A stretch of 64,000 nt of DNA from CAXTEJ01 sp964243295 (GTDB taxonomy: Bacteria; Actinomycetota; Actinomycetes; Actinomycetales; Angustibacteraceae). The position numbers and the translations under genes are program-made. Numbering within the stretch: position 1 is the first letter of the stretch; each line of letters opens with the position of its first letter. Below the pieces are notes generated by a model. The model saw only the letters and a program-made list of their open reading frames with translations, made no database searches and was not told the DNA's origin. Location: positions 1 to 64,000 of the forward strand of contig CAXTEJ010000004.1 in assembly GCA_964243295.1 (NCBI GenBank). The letters are read 5' to 3'. Below, piece by piece: positions 34,411 through 43,004 of this stretch.

Positions 34411-34899
34411 TCAGAACCGACCACGCAGCAGGTCGGCGAGGCGTGCCAACCCCCTGCGCAGGTCCTTGGCCAGCACGAGCCGCGCGAACAGCGGTGCCGT
34501 CGCGCCCAGCAGCCCGTCCGGCCGCGGCATCGTGAGCTCGCGCACCAGGGTGACGGTCTGCTCGTCGTCCTGCTCGACGCGGAAGGTGTTGACGTAGGTG
34601 CCGCTGGCGTCGGTGCTGCGCAGCTCGAGCAGGTGGGGCGGCTCGAGGCGGGTGACGACGACGTCGTTGCGGTGCTCGCGCTCGCCCGGCAGCACGCCGT
34701 ACGACGTGAACGACGAGCCGGCCTGGCTCGGGCCGCCCGCCGGAAGACCCGCGATGCGCAGCGCCTTCGGCGACCACCGCGGGTGGCGGCTGACGTCGGC
34801 GACGACGGCGAACACCGCCGCGGCGTCGCCCGGCACGCGGATGGCGGCCCGCGCGGTCACCGTCCGCCGTGCGTCCAGCGGGCTCACGCCGTCCGGCAC
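34411..34899 (-). CDS. SRPBCC (START-like) family protein
   Basis: 162-residue helix-grip protein of the polyketide cyclase/SRPBCC superfamily. The N-terminal strand RAAIRVPGDAAAVFAVVADVSRHPRWSP is the typical entry, and VTLVRELTMPRPDGLLG is the long strand before the C-terminal helix. Such proteins bind small hydrophobic ligands, and no specific role can be given. GTG 34,899 is chosen because AGGGGAG lies 5 bases upstream; GTG 34,887 is the alternative. Divergent from the DEAD-box helicase and upstream of glycerate kinase. Confidence 0.8.
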   Translation of the reverse strand: MPDGVSPLDARRTVTARAAIRVPGDAAAVFAVVADVSRHPRWSPKALRIAGLPAGGPSQAGSSFTSYGVLPGEREHRNDVVVTRLEPPHLLELRSTDASGTYVNTFRVEQDDEQTVTLVRELTMPRPDGLLGATAPLFARLVLAKDLRRGLARLADLLRGRF

Positions 34900-34974
34900 C
34901 CGGGCTCCCCTCGTCTGCGACCGGAGGAACGCTACGCCAACCCGGGTGCGGCACGAGGCACCCGCGAGAGCAGG

Positions 34975-34980
34975 TAGACT
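34975..34980 (+). promoter_or_regulatory. candidate -10 box for the DEAD-box helicase
   Basis: TAGACT, with no clear -35. If used, the helicase mRNA has a leader of about 185 bases. Confidence 0.35.
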
Positions 34981-35172
34981 CGACCCTGTCGGCGCGCGCC
35001 GCCCCCTCCTGCATCGAGGCAGACGGCGGCCCCCAGGCTTCGCACCATCTCGGCGCTCCGACACCCCACCGGCCAGCAACCGCTGTCGCCCGGTGCCAAG
35101 GGTGCCCCTGGAGCACCCCAGCGTGTCGACGAGTGCCGCACGACGGCGCCCGGTGGTGCGCCCGCGTTCGAA
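34981..35172 (+). other. possible long 5' leader of the DEAD-box helicase mRNA
   Basis: No gene is seen. A small hairpin, GGGTGC with GCACCC (35,100-35,118), lies within. The helicase ATG has no Shine-Dalgarno sequence (GCGTTCGAA precedes it), so the leader may control translation, as is known for some cold-responsive helicase genes. This is inference. Confidence 0.35.
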
Positions 35173-36657
35173 ATGAGCTCTCACGTGTCTTCGCAGTCCC
35201 CCCTCGTCACCACCCCCGACCTCGAGGTCGGCCCCACCGACGGCTTCGCCGCCCTCGGCCTGCCCGCCGAGATCGTCCAGCGCCTGGCCAAGGACGGCAT
35301 CACCACGCCGTTCCCGATCCAGGTCGCCACCATCCCCGACGCCCTCGCCGGGCGCGACGTGCTCGGCCGCGGCCAGACCGGCTCGGGCAAGACCCTCGCC
35401 TTCGGCCTGCCGGTGCTCGCGCGCCTCGCCGGCACGACCAGCGCCCCGCGCCGCCCGCGCGCCGTCGTCCTCGTGCCGACCCGTGAGCTCGCCATGCAGG
35501 TGCACGACGCGATCGAGCCCCTGGCGCACGTGCTCGGCGTGCGGGTCAAGCTCGTCGCCGGCGGCCTGCCCTACTACAAGCAGATCCAGGCTCTGGACCG
35601 CGGCGTCGACGTCCTCGTCGCGACCCCCGGTCGCCTCACCGACCTCGTCGACCGCGGCAACTGCATCCTCGACCGCGTCGAGGTCATGGTGCTCGACGAG
35701 GCCGACCACATGTGCGACATGGGCTTCCTGCCCGCCGTCAGCGAGCTGCTCGACCACACCCCCCGGGGTGGCCAGCGGCTGCTGTTCTCCGCGACGCTCG
35801 ACGGCGACGTCGACAAGCTCGTGCGCACCTACCTCGACAACCCGGTCACGCACTCGACGAGCGACGCGCAGGCCTCGGTCACGACCATGTCGCACCACGT
35901 GTGGCTCGTGAAGCCCGCCCACAAGGCGCCCGTCACCGCCGCGCTCGCCGCCCGCGAGGGCCGCACGGTCGTGTTCGTGCGCACCAAGCTCGGCGCCGAC
36001 CGCGTCGCCGAGCAGCTGCGCGAGCAGGGCGTGCGTGCCGCCGCGCTGCACGGCGGCCTCGGCCAGGGCGCCCGCAACAAGACGCTGAGCGCGTTCAAGG
36101 ACGGCCACGTGCCGGTGCTCGTCGCCACCGACGTCGCCGCCCGCGGCATCCACGTCGACGACGTCAGCCTCGTCGTGCAGGTCGACCCGCCGGCCGACCA
36201 CAAGGACTACCTGCACCGGGCCGGCCGCACCGCCCGCGCCGGTGGCACCGGCATGGTCATCTCCCTGGCGCTGCCCCACCAGCGCCGCACCGTCGAGCGC
36301 CTGACCGCCCTGGCCGGGGTCGACGTCCGCGCCGTGCAGGTCTCGCCGGACGACGCCGCGGTGCTCGCGGTCACCGGGGGCGTCGTGCCCAGCGGCGTCA
36401 AGGTGGAGGAGCGCGAGCTGTTCCCGCCGTCGCGCTCGCGCACCGGCAGCGGCCCCCGTCGCAGCGGTGGCTTCCGCGGTGAGGGACGTCGCGAGGGTGG
36501 TCCGCGTGACGGCGCCCGCCGCGACGGCGGCCCGCGTGACGCCGGCCGTCCGGCGTCCGCCCGCCCGGCGCACGCCCGCCCGGGCACCGACCGCCCCGCG
36601 TCCGACCGGCCCGGTGCAGACCGTCGTCCGGCCCCCCGCCGGGACGTCCGCAGCTGA
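35173..36657 (+). CDS. DEAD-box ATP-dependent RNA helicase
   Basis: 494-residue RNA helicase for RNA unwinding in ribosome assembly, decay or cold adaptation. All core motifs are present in order: Q-motif (FAALGLPAEIVQRL...PFPIQ), Walker A GQTGSGKT, PTREL, TPGR, DEAD (VLDEADHM), SAT, and in the second RecA domain FVRTK, ATDVAARGIH and HRAGRTARAG. The last about 90 residues are rich in Arg, Gly, Asp and Pro (repeats like GPRDGARRDG), an RNA-binding tail common in actinobacterial RhlE/DeaD proteins. ATG 35,173 gives the normal N-terminus although no ribosome-binding site is seen. A strong terminator follows. Confidence 0.95.
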   Translation: MSSHVSSQSPLVTTPDLEVGPTDGFAALGLPAEIVQRLAKDGITTPFPIQVATIPDALAGRDVLGRGQTGSGKTLAFGLPVLARLAGTTSAPRRPRAVVLVPTRELAMQVHDAIEPLAHVLGVRVKLVAGGLPYYKQIQALDRGVDVLVATPGRLTDLVDRGNCILDRVEVMVLDEADHMCDMGFLPAVSELLDHTPRGGQRLLFSATLDGDVDKLVRTYLDNPVTHSTSDAQASVTTMSHHVWLVKPAHKAPVTAALAAREGRTVVFVRTKLGADRVAEQLREQGVRAAALHGGLGQGARNKTLSAFKDGHVPVLVATDVAARGIHVDDVSLVVQVDPPADHKDYLHRAGRTARAGGTGMVISLALPHQRRTVERLTALAGVDVRAVQVSPDDAAVLAVTGGVVPSGVKVEERELFPPSRSRTGSGPRRSGGFRGEGRREGGPRDGARRDGGPRDAGRPASARPAHARPGTDRPASDRPGADRRPAPRRDVRS

Positions 36658-36669
36658 GACCGGTTCACC

Positions 36670-36705
36670 ACGAAGGCCTCGCCCGGTCACGGGCGGGGCC
36701 TTCGT
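36670..36705 (+). terminator. intrinsic terminator of the helicase gene
   Basis: 16-bp stem, ACGAAGGCCTCGCCCG with CGGGCGGGGCCTTCGT, one G-T wobble, loop GTCA, starting 12 bases after the stop. Confidence 0.8.
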
Positions 36706-36876
36706 CGTAGTCCGTTGTGACTATCCGCGCCTGACCCGTCCGTGCCATAGTCCGGCTCATTCCCTAGTCCCCATGGCTCAAGGCAGCGACCACCTCGGCC
36801 GAGCCACCTGGCACGGACACGACGCCGGCACGACCGACACCGGCACCGGCACCAGCGCAAAGGACCTCGATCTGCC

Positions 36877-38901
36877 ATGACCGACCTCACCGCGCGACCG
36901 CCCGCACGCCGTGCCCGGCGCCGCACCGCCCTGCTGGGCGTGACCGCCGTGGCCGTCGCCACCCTCCCGGTGCTGACCGGCTCGACCTCCGCCTCGGCTG
37001 CACCCTCGGTGATCCGCCTGGTCGCCGGCACCGCGCCCGTCACCGACGAGTCCGGCGCTGTCTGGGCACCGGACGCGCAGTTCGCCGACGGCGGCACCGC
37101 GTGGACGTCGTCCGCGCCGATCAGCGGCACCACCAACGACCGCGTCTTCCAGGGCGAGCGCTGGGGCGTGCGCGGCTACGACGTCCCGGTCCCGGCGTCG
37201 GGCAGCTACAAGGTCACGCTGAACGCCGCGGAGGTCGTCTTCACGGGCACCGGCCGTCGGGTCTTCAGCGTGAGTGCCGAGGGCGTCCGCACCGTGACCG
37301 ACCTCGACCTGGTGCGGGCCGCCGGCGCCAAGGCCGCTTACACCACCAGCTTCACGGCCACCGTCACCGACGGCGTGCTGAACCTCGACCTGACCGCCAG
37401 CGTCGACAACACGAAGGTCAGCAGCCTGGTCATCGAGCCGCTCACCGCCACCAGCGCTGTCGCGCGCGTGGCCGCCGGCACCCAGCCCGTGACCGACGCC
37501 GCCGGCCGCGTCTGGGCGCCCGACGAGCAGCTCGCGGACGGTGGCACCGCCTGGACCAGCACGACGCCCATCGGTGGGACCACCGACGACGCCGTCTTCG
37601 CGCGCGAGCGCTGGGGCGTCAAGGGGTACGACGTCCCGGTGCCCGCGGCCGGCTCCTACACGGTGTCGGTCAACGCGGCCGAGGTCGTCTTCACCCAGCC
37701 CGGCCAGCGCGTGTTCAGCGTCGTCGCCGAGGGCCAGACCAAGCTCAAGGACGTCGACCTGGTGAGGCTCGCCGGCGCGCGCAACGCCTGGACCGGCCGC
37801 TTCGAGGTCACCGTCACCGACGGCGTGCTCAGCATCGACCTACCGGCGAGCGTCAACAACGCCAAGATCTCCAGCCTCGTCGTCGAGAGCGGCGCGGCCG
37901 CAGCAGCCCCGGCTCCCGCACCCGCGCCGGCTCCCGCTCCGCCGACGACCTCCATGTTCGGCTCGCCGACCACCAGCGACCCCATCGCCCCGCGCGGCGC
38001 CGGCTTCGGCCCGGGCAGCATCTGGCAGACGAGCATCCGCAGCGCCCCGCTCGCGAGCAACTCCGCCGCGCTGGTCACCAACCTCGCCGGGCAGGTCAGC
38101 TCGCTGTACGGCGGCAACGCCGCCTTCAACGTCTGGCAGTACAGCGGGATGGTCTACACGGTGCCGGCGAACCAGACGCGCGTGAACATCATGTGGAACG
38201 ACTGCCAGGGCAAGGGGTCGGTCCCGACCGGGCTGCTCGGCGCCGGCGGCCAGTTCACCGGCGTGCCGCTGCCGTCGGACGCCGCCGGCTCCAACGGCAC
38301 GGACGCCTCGGCGTCGATCTACCAGCCGAGCACCGACACGATGTGGGACTTCTGGAAGCTCGCCAAGCACGCCGACGGCTGGCACGCCTGCTGGGGTGGC
38401 CGCATCGACAAGGTCTCGACGAGCCGCGGCTGGTTCCTCAATGGCTTCGGGGCCACGGCGACCGGCCTGGCCGGCGAGGGCGGCATGGTCAACATCCGCG
38501 ACGTGCAGGCCGGCCGGATCGACCACGCCCTCTCGCTCGCGATCCTGCGCGCGGCCCGCGGCTTCAGCTGGCCGGCCCAGCGCGGCGACGGCAGCGAGAC
38601 GGCCGCCGACGCCATCCCCGAGGGCATGAGGTTCCGCCTCGACCCCGCGGTGGACGTCGACGCCCTGCAGATCCACCCCATCGCCAAGATGATCGCCAGG
38701 GCGGCGCAGACCTACGGGTTCGTGGTCACCGACCGAGCCGGCGTGGTGGGTGTCGCGGCCGAGAGCGGCAGCCCCGCCGAGCAGCTGACGGGCACCAACC
38801 CGTGGCCGGCGCTGATGAACGGCACGGCGAGCTACGCGATCATGTCCGGCTTCCCCTGGAGCCGGCTGCAGGCGCTGCCCAAGGACTACGGCAGGTCCTG
38901 A
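36877..38901 (+). CDS. secreted protein: two malectin-like domains plus a conserved domain of unknown function (paralogue 1)
   Basis: 674 residues. A twin-Arg-rich signal peptide (RRARRRTALLG, hydrophobic core, SASAAP cleavage region) is followed by two tandem malectin-like carbohydrate-binding domains, about 44-190 and 195-340. Each has W-P-D, FADGGTAW, IXGTTXDXVF, ERWGV-GYDVPVP, VTLNAAEVVF and RRVFSVSAEG. A Pro-Ala linker (about 345-362) leads to a C-terminal domain of about 310 residues with FGPGSIWQTSI, NAAFNVWQYSG, WHACWGGRID, GRIDHALSLA, FSWPAQR and RFRLDPAVD. I know this last domain only as a conserved actinobacterial secreted region. It precedes a paralogue and the polysaccharide genes, so binding or processing of an exported glycan is likely. 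The ATG at 36,877 is the frame's first start. Confidence 0.85.
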   Translation: MTDLTARPPARRARRRTALLGVTAVAVATLPVLTGSTSASAAPSVIRLVAGTAPVTDESGAVWAPDAQFADGGTAWTSSAPISGTTNDRVFQGERWGVRGYDVPVPASGSYKVTLNAAEVVFTGTGRRVFSVSAEGVRTVTDLDLVRAAGAKAAYTTSFTATVTDGVLNLDLTASVDNTKVSSLVIEPLTATSAVARVAAGTQPVTDAAGRVWAPDEQLADGGTAWTSTTPIGGTTDDAVFARERWGVKGYDVPVPAAGSYTVSVNAAEVVFTQPGQRVFSVVAEGQTKLKDVDLVRLAGARNAWTGRFEVTVTDGVLSIDLPASVNNAKISSLVVESGAAAAAPAPAPAPAPAPPTTSMFGSPTTSDPIAPRGAGFGPGSIWQTSIRSAPLASNSAALVTNLAGQVSSLYGGNAAFNVWQYSGMVYTVPANQTRVNIMWNDCQGKGSVPTGLLGAGGQFTGVPLPSDAAGSNGTDASASIYQPSTDTMWDFWKLAKHADGWHACWGGRIDKVSTSRGWFLNGFGATATGLAGEGGMVNIRDVQAGRIDHALSLAILRAARGFSWPAQRGDGSETAADAIPEGMRFRLDPAVDVDALQIHPIAKMIARAAQTYGFVVTDRAGVVGVAAESGSPAEQLTGTNPWPALMNGTASYAIMSGFPWSRLQALPKDYGRS

Positions 38902-38923
38902 GCCGCCCTGAGCCACCCCGTCC

Positions 38924-38960
38924 GACGAAGGCCCCGTGCACCACGCACGGGGCCTTCGTC
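38924..38960 (+). terminator. intrinsic terminator after paralogue 1
   Basis: Perfect 16-bp stem, GACGAAGGCCCCGTGC with GCACGGGGCCTTCGTC, and a 5-base loop, 22 bases after the stop. It shows that the two paralogues are separate transcription units. Confidence 0.85.
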
Positions 38961-39164
38961 GTCGCTGCGTGCACCGATCTGACGCGACCGGACGTCGGAT
39001 GGGCCCGGACGAGGTCACGGCAGCCGCGGTCGGGCACCCGTTCGGTGGCTTGACGACACCTTCGGTCACCTCACCGGCACCTGATCGGCAGGTCGTGGGG
39101 CGATCTGAGGACGTCGATCCCTTGTGCGTCAGCACCTTCGCACGCTCGACCAGGGGACCTCACC

Positions 39165-41282
39165 ATGCACCGCCTCGACCGCTGCCCCGCCGACCGACCG
39201 GGATCACGCCGCACCGGTCTCGGCGTCGTCACCGCCCTGTCCCTGGCCGTCCTGCCCGCCGTGCACGCCGCCGAGCCCGCCACCGCGGCCGCGCGCCCGG
39301 TCAAGCCGACCGCGACCTCCCCGACGCAGCCGGTGCAGGCCATCCGCCTGATCGCCTCACCGACGCCGGTCGTCGACGCCGCGGGCAACATCTGGTCGCC
39401 CGACGCGCGGTTCGCGGACGGCGGCACGGCCTTCGTCGGCACCGGTGACGTCGCCGGCACCACGGCTGACAACCTGTTCCTCCCCGAGCGCTGGGGCGTC
39501 AGGGGCTACGACGTGCCCGTGCCGGCGCGTGGCGCCTACAAGGTGACCATCAACGCCGCCGAGATCACGTTCAACCGACCGAGCCAGCGGGTCTTCAGCG
39601 TCAGCGCCGAGGGCGCCCGCGTCGCGAGCGGCATCGACCTGGTCAAGGCCGTCGGCGCGCGCACCGCCTACACGCTCACCTTCGTCACCACGGTGTCCGA
39701 CGGGGTGCTCGACCTCGACCTCGCGGCCAGCGTCAACAGCTCGAAGATCAGCAGCCTCGTCGTCCAGCCCCTGACCGCCACGCCGGTCGTCGCCCGCGTC
39801 GTCGCCGGAACCACAGCGGTGACCGACGGCACCGGCGTCACCTGGTCGCCCGACGCCCGGTACGCCGACGGCGGGACGGCGTGGCGGAGCACCGCCGCGA
39901 TCGGCGGCACCACACAGGACGCGCTGTTCCAGGGCGAGCGCTGGGGTGTCAAGGGCTACTCGATCCCGGTTCCGGCCAAGGGCACCTACCGCGTCACGCT
40001 CAACGAGGCCGAGCTCGCCTTCAGCCGCGCCGGCCAGCGGGTCTTCGACGTCGTCGCCGAGGGCCGCGCCGCCCTGACCGGTGTCGACGTCGCCAAGGAC
40101 GTCGGCTACAACACCGCCTGGACCTCGAGCTTCACCACCTCGGTGACCGACGGCGCGCTCACCCTGACGCTGCCGGCGTCGGTCAACAGCGCCAAGATCG
40201 CCAGCATGCTGGTGCAGTGGGTGCCCGCGACCGAGGCCGCCCTGCGCCAGAAGCCCGTCGTCGCCCCGGTGCCCACGGTCGAGGCGGCCCCTTCCGCCGG
40301 CTTCACCGGCCCCGAGAACGTCTTCGGCAGCAAGCTCACCGTCGACCCCATCGCCCCGCGCGGCGGCGGGTTCGGGCCCTCCAGCGTGTGGCGCACCGAC
40401 ATCCGCGACGCCCCGCTCGCGAGCACCTCCGACATCATGGTCGCCAACCTCGCCTCCCAGGTGGCGCGCTACTACGGCGGCAACGCGGCGTTCAACGTCT
40501 GGCAGTACCAGGGCAACTTCTGGACCGTCGGCGCGACGCAGGCCCGCGTTGACCTGAAGTGGGACGACTGCCAGGGCAAGGGCTACCTGCCTCGCGGCCT
40601 GTACGGCGACGGCGGGCAGTTCGTGTCGGTCCCGGTGCCCGCGGTGGCCGGCGGCTCCGCAGGCAACGACTCGTCCATCTCGATCTACCAGCCCAGCACC
40701 GACACCCTGTGGAGCTACTGGAAGCTGCGCAAGGCCGCCGACGGCTGGCACGCCTGCTGGGGCGGGCGCGTCGACAAGGTCTCGCAGAGCCCCGGCTACT
40801 TCGAGGGCGGCTTCGGCACCACCGCGACCGGCCTGGCCGGCGAGGGCGGCATGGTGAACATCGCCGACGTCCGGGCCGGGCGCATCGACCACGCGCTCAG
40901 CCTCGCCCTCGTCAACGTCGCGAGCTGGAAGGTCGTCAGCTGGCCCGCCCAGCGCTCCGACGGCGGCAGCGACAACAGCCCCGATGCCATCCCCGAGGGG
41001 TCGCGGCTGCGGCTGGACCCCGCGGTCGACGTCGACTCCCTCAAGCTGCACCCGATCGCGAAGATGATCGCCCGGGCCGCGCAGACCTACGGCTTCATCG
41101 TGACCGACAAGGCCGGCACCGTCGGGGTGTCCGCCGAGGGCGGCCTGTCGGCCGAGGCCCACACCGGGGTCAACCCCTGGAACGGGCTCATGGCCGGCAC
41201 CCCCAGCTACGGCATCATGGCCGGCTTCCCCTGGTCGAAGCTGCAGGTGCTGCCCAAGGACTACGGCAAGCCGACCGGCTGA
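39165..41282 (+). CDS. secreted protein: two malectin-like domains plus a conserved domain of unknown function (paralogue 2)
   Basis: 705 residues with the same architecture as its upstream neighbour: signal peptide (LGVVTALSLAVLPAVHAAE), two malectin-like domains (about 60-205 and 208-355), a longer linker, and the C-terminal domain (GFGPSSVWRTDI, NAAFNVWQYQG, WHACWGGRVD, GRIDHALSLA, RLRLDPAVD, GFPWSKLQVLPKDYG). The two proteins are clearly a tandem duplication that has since diverged; the C-terminal domain is the best conserved part. ATG 39,165 is preceded by AGGGGA. It has its own upstream region after a strong terminator and lies 79 bases before a glycosyltransferase gene. Confidence 0.85.
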   Translation: MHRLDRCPADRPGSRRTGLGVVTALSLAVLPAVHAAEPATAAARPVKPTATSPTQPVQAIRLIASPTPVVDAAGNIWSPDARFADGGTAFVGTGDVAGTTADNLFLPERWGVRGYDVPVPARGAYKVTINAAEITFNRPSQRVFSVSAEGARVASGIDLVKAVGARTAYTLTFVTTVSDGVLDLDLAASVNSSKISSLVVQPLTATPVVARVVAGTTAVTDGTGVTWSPDARYADGGTAWRSTAAIGGTTQDALFQGERWGVKGYSIPVPAKGTYRVTLNEAELAFSRAGQRVFDVVAEGRAALTGVDVAKDVGYNTAWTSSFTTSVTDGALTLTLPASVNSAKIASMLVQWVPATEAALRQKPVVAPVPTVEAAPSAGFTGPENVFGSKLTVDPIAPRGGGFGPSSVWRTDIRDAPLASTSDIMVANLASQVARYYGGNAAFNVWQYQGNFWTVGATQARVDLKWDDCQGKGYLPRGLYGDGGQFVSVPVPAVAGGSAGNDSSISIYQPSTDTLWSYWKLRKAADGWHACWGGRVDKVSQSPGYFEGGFGTTATGLAGEGGMVNIADVRAGRIDHALSLALVNVASWKVVSWPAQRSDGGSDNSPDAIPEGSRLRLDPAVDVDSLKLHPIAKMIARAAQTYGFIVTDKAGTVGVSAEGGLSAEAHTGVNPWNGLMAGTPSYGIMAGFPWSKLQVLPKDYGKPTG

Positions 41283-41361
41283 GGCACCAGCCCGTTCGAG
41301 CCTCGCGTCGTGCGGCAGACTGGGCCACTGGCGGCGGCATCGACGAGAGGCGGGACGGGCC

Positions 41362-42417
41362 ATGGTGGGCGCGCAGTACTGGCGGATGCGCTACGCGCGG
41401 TGGCCGCAGCGGCCGCCGCAGCGCCCCGGCTACACGCTGCTGGTGCCGGTGCCGGGCGACCTTCCCGTGTTCCTCGACCTCAGCCTCGCCGTCTGCCGCC
41501 TGCAGGACCCGACCTCTCGGGTCGCGACGTACGTGGTGCCCGACGTCATGACCCCGCAGGTGCGCGAGGCCGTCGACCGTGCCCGACCGGGCTGGCCCGG
41601 TGACCTGCGGCTGCTCGAGCTGTCGGCTCCCGAGCGGGTGCTGCTGCCGCGGCTGAAGGACCCCGGCCGCAACCACGGCGCCCAGATCATCGCCGGGGTC
41701 AGCGCGACCCGATCCACGCACGTCGTGCTCCACGACGCCGACCTGTTCCTGCTGCAGCCCGACGCCCACGAGCAGCAGTACCGGCGGGCCCTCGACGGCG
41801 ACCTCGACGTGCTCGGCGTCAGCCCGTCCTGGGACGCCTGGTACGCCCAGCACGGCCTCACCCTCGCGGCGACCTGGGAGATGACGGCCCGCACCGACTG
41901 GCTTCGCTCGCAGCCGCCGCACCGCCTCATCGGCCACGACAGCGACCTGTTCGGCGAGCGCCACACCTTCGACACCACCTTCTGGGCGCAGTGCCACACC
42001 CCGCAGGGGCGCATCGGCGTCCACGAGCTCGGCGACGACCTCGTGCACTTCAATTACGTCATCAGCACCTACCGCCGGTTCACCAAGCGCCCCGAAGGCG
42101 CCTTCCACGACGCGCAGTTCCGGCTGCTGCTGATCCGCGTGCTCATCGACCTGTTCGACCAGGGCTCGCCCGGCGCCTACGGGCTGCCGAGCCTCTCCGA
42201 GCTGGCGGCCGGTCTCGGGTCGGACGACGCCACGGTGGTCTACCGCCGCGACGACCTGCCGACGTACGCCGGCTTCCGCACCAAGCTGCAGGCGATCCTC
42301 GACGGCCCGTGGACGACAGCCGAGCGCAGGACGGCGGCCGCGACGGCCCTCGACGCGTTCGACCGGTTCTACGCGGCCTCGCACGACGCGCCGATGGACC
42401 TCAGCCCAGGTCGGTGA
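41362..42417 (+). CDS. glycosyltransferase-like protein (GT-A fold, family uncertain)
   Basis: 351-residue cytosolic protein. YTLLVPVPGDLPVFLDLSLAVCRLQ looks like a GT-A first strand and helix, and THVVLHDADLFLL supplies a DXD-type metal/nucleotide-sugar motif (near residue 120). GHDSDLFGERHTFDTTFWAQC may bind acceptor. The C-terminal half is helical, without a clear family match. It overlaps the convergent acyltransferase gene by 17 bases. Role in assembling the surface polysaccharide is inferred from neighbours. Confidence 0.65.
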   Translation: MVGAQYWRMRYARWPQRPPQRPGYTLLVPVPGDLPVFLDLSLAVCRLQDPTSRVATYVVPDVMTPQVREAVDRARPGWPGDLRLLELSAPERVLLPRLKDPGRNHGAQIIAGVSATRSTHVVLHDADLFLLQPDAHEQQYRRALDGDLDVLGVSPSWDAWYAQHGLTLAATWEMTARTDWLRSQPPHRLIGHDSDLFGERHTFDTTFWAQCHTPQGRIGVHELGDDLVHFNYVISTYRRFTKRPEGAFHDAQFRLLLIRVLIDLFDQGSPGAYGLPSLSELAAGLGSDDATVVYRRDDLPTYAGFRTKLQAILDGPWTTAERRTAAATALDAFDRFYAASHDAPMDLSPGR

Positions 42418-43003
42418 CGCCGGGCGTGGTGCCAGGGTCGGCGCGCCGGTCGCGGACGACGCGCGCCGGGTTGCCGGCCGCGATGCTCCACGGCGGGACG
42501 TCCGCGGCGACCACGGAGCCGGCGCCGATGATGCTGCCCCGGCCGATCCGGCGTCCGGGCAGGACGGTCACCCCCGCACCCAGCCACACGTCGTCCTCGA
42601 TGACGATGGGGCGGTCGGGCTTGAAGCCCTGCTGGTTCATCGGCAGGTCGACCGAGCCGACCTCGTGGCTGCTCGAGAGCAGGATGCAGCGCGGGCCCAT
42701 CATGACGTCGCGGCCGATCTCGACCGGCCCGATCACCAGCGCGTCCATGCCGATGTCGGAGCGGTCACCCAGTTGGATGCCCTTCCCCGACCCGAACCAC
42801 GCGCCGTGCTCGATGTTGACGTCGAGGCCGCACGCGTCGAGCATCTGCTGCCCCAGCAGCGCCCGGGCACGGCGCGCGACCCGGCCACCAGGGCGCGGTG
42901 ACCACGGCAGGTGCCGGGCGAAACCGAGGTAGGCGGCCGCAGCCGCCGCACGCCGCACCGACAGCCCGCGCGTCGGCTGGCCGTCGCCTCCCGGGGCGCC
43001 CAC
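42401..43003 (-). CDS. left-handed beta-helix acyltransferase (WcaF/maltose O-acetyltransferase-like)
   Basis: 200-residue hexapeptide-repeat O-acyltransferase that would acetylate sugars of the polysaccharide. Hexads such as IQLGDR, IGMDAL, VIGPVE, IGRDVM lead to the loop CILLSSSHEVGSVDLPMNQQGF with the catalytic-type His, then VIEDDVWLGAGVTVLPGRRIGRGSIIGAGSVVAADVPPWSIAAGNPARVV, the family signature. GTG 43,003 lies one base after the stop of the polymerase gene, so it is the last gene of that operon. Confidence 0.9.
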   Translation of the reverse strand: MGAPGGDGQPTRGLSVRRAAAAAAYLGFARHLPWSPRPGGRVARRARALLGQQMLDACGLDVNIEHGAWFGSGKGIQLGDRSDIGMDALVIGPVEIGRDVMMGPRCILLSSSHEVGSVDLPMNQQGFKPDRPIVIEDDVWLGAGVTVLPGRRIGRGSIIGAGSVVAADVPPWSIAAGNPARVVRDRRADPGTTPGVTDLG

Positions 43004-43004
43004 G

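Noticed and set aside
36877..41282. Phage tail or adhesin module
   Set aside because: No other phage genes, and both proteins have secretion signals, terminators and a polysaccharide-gene context.
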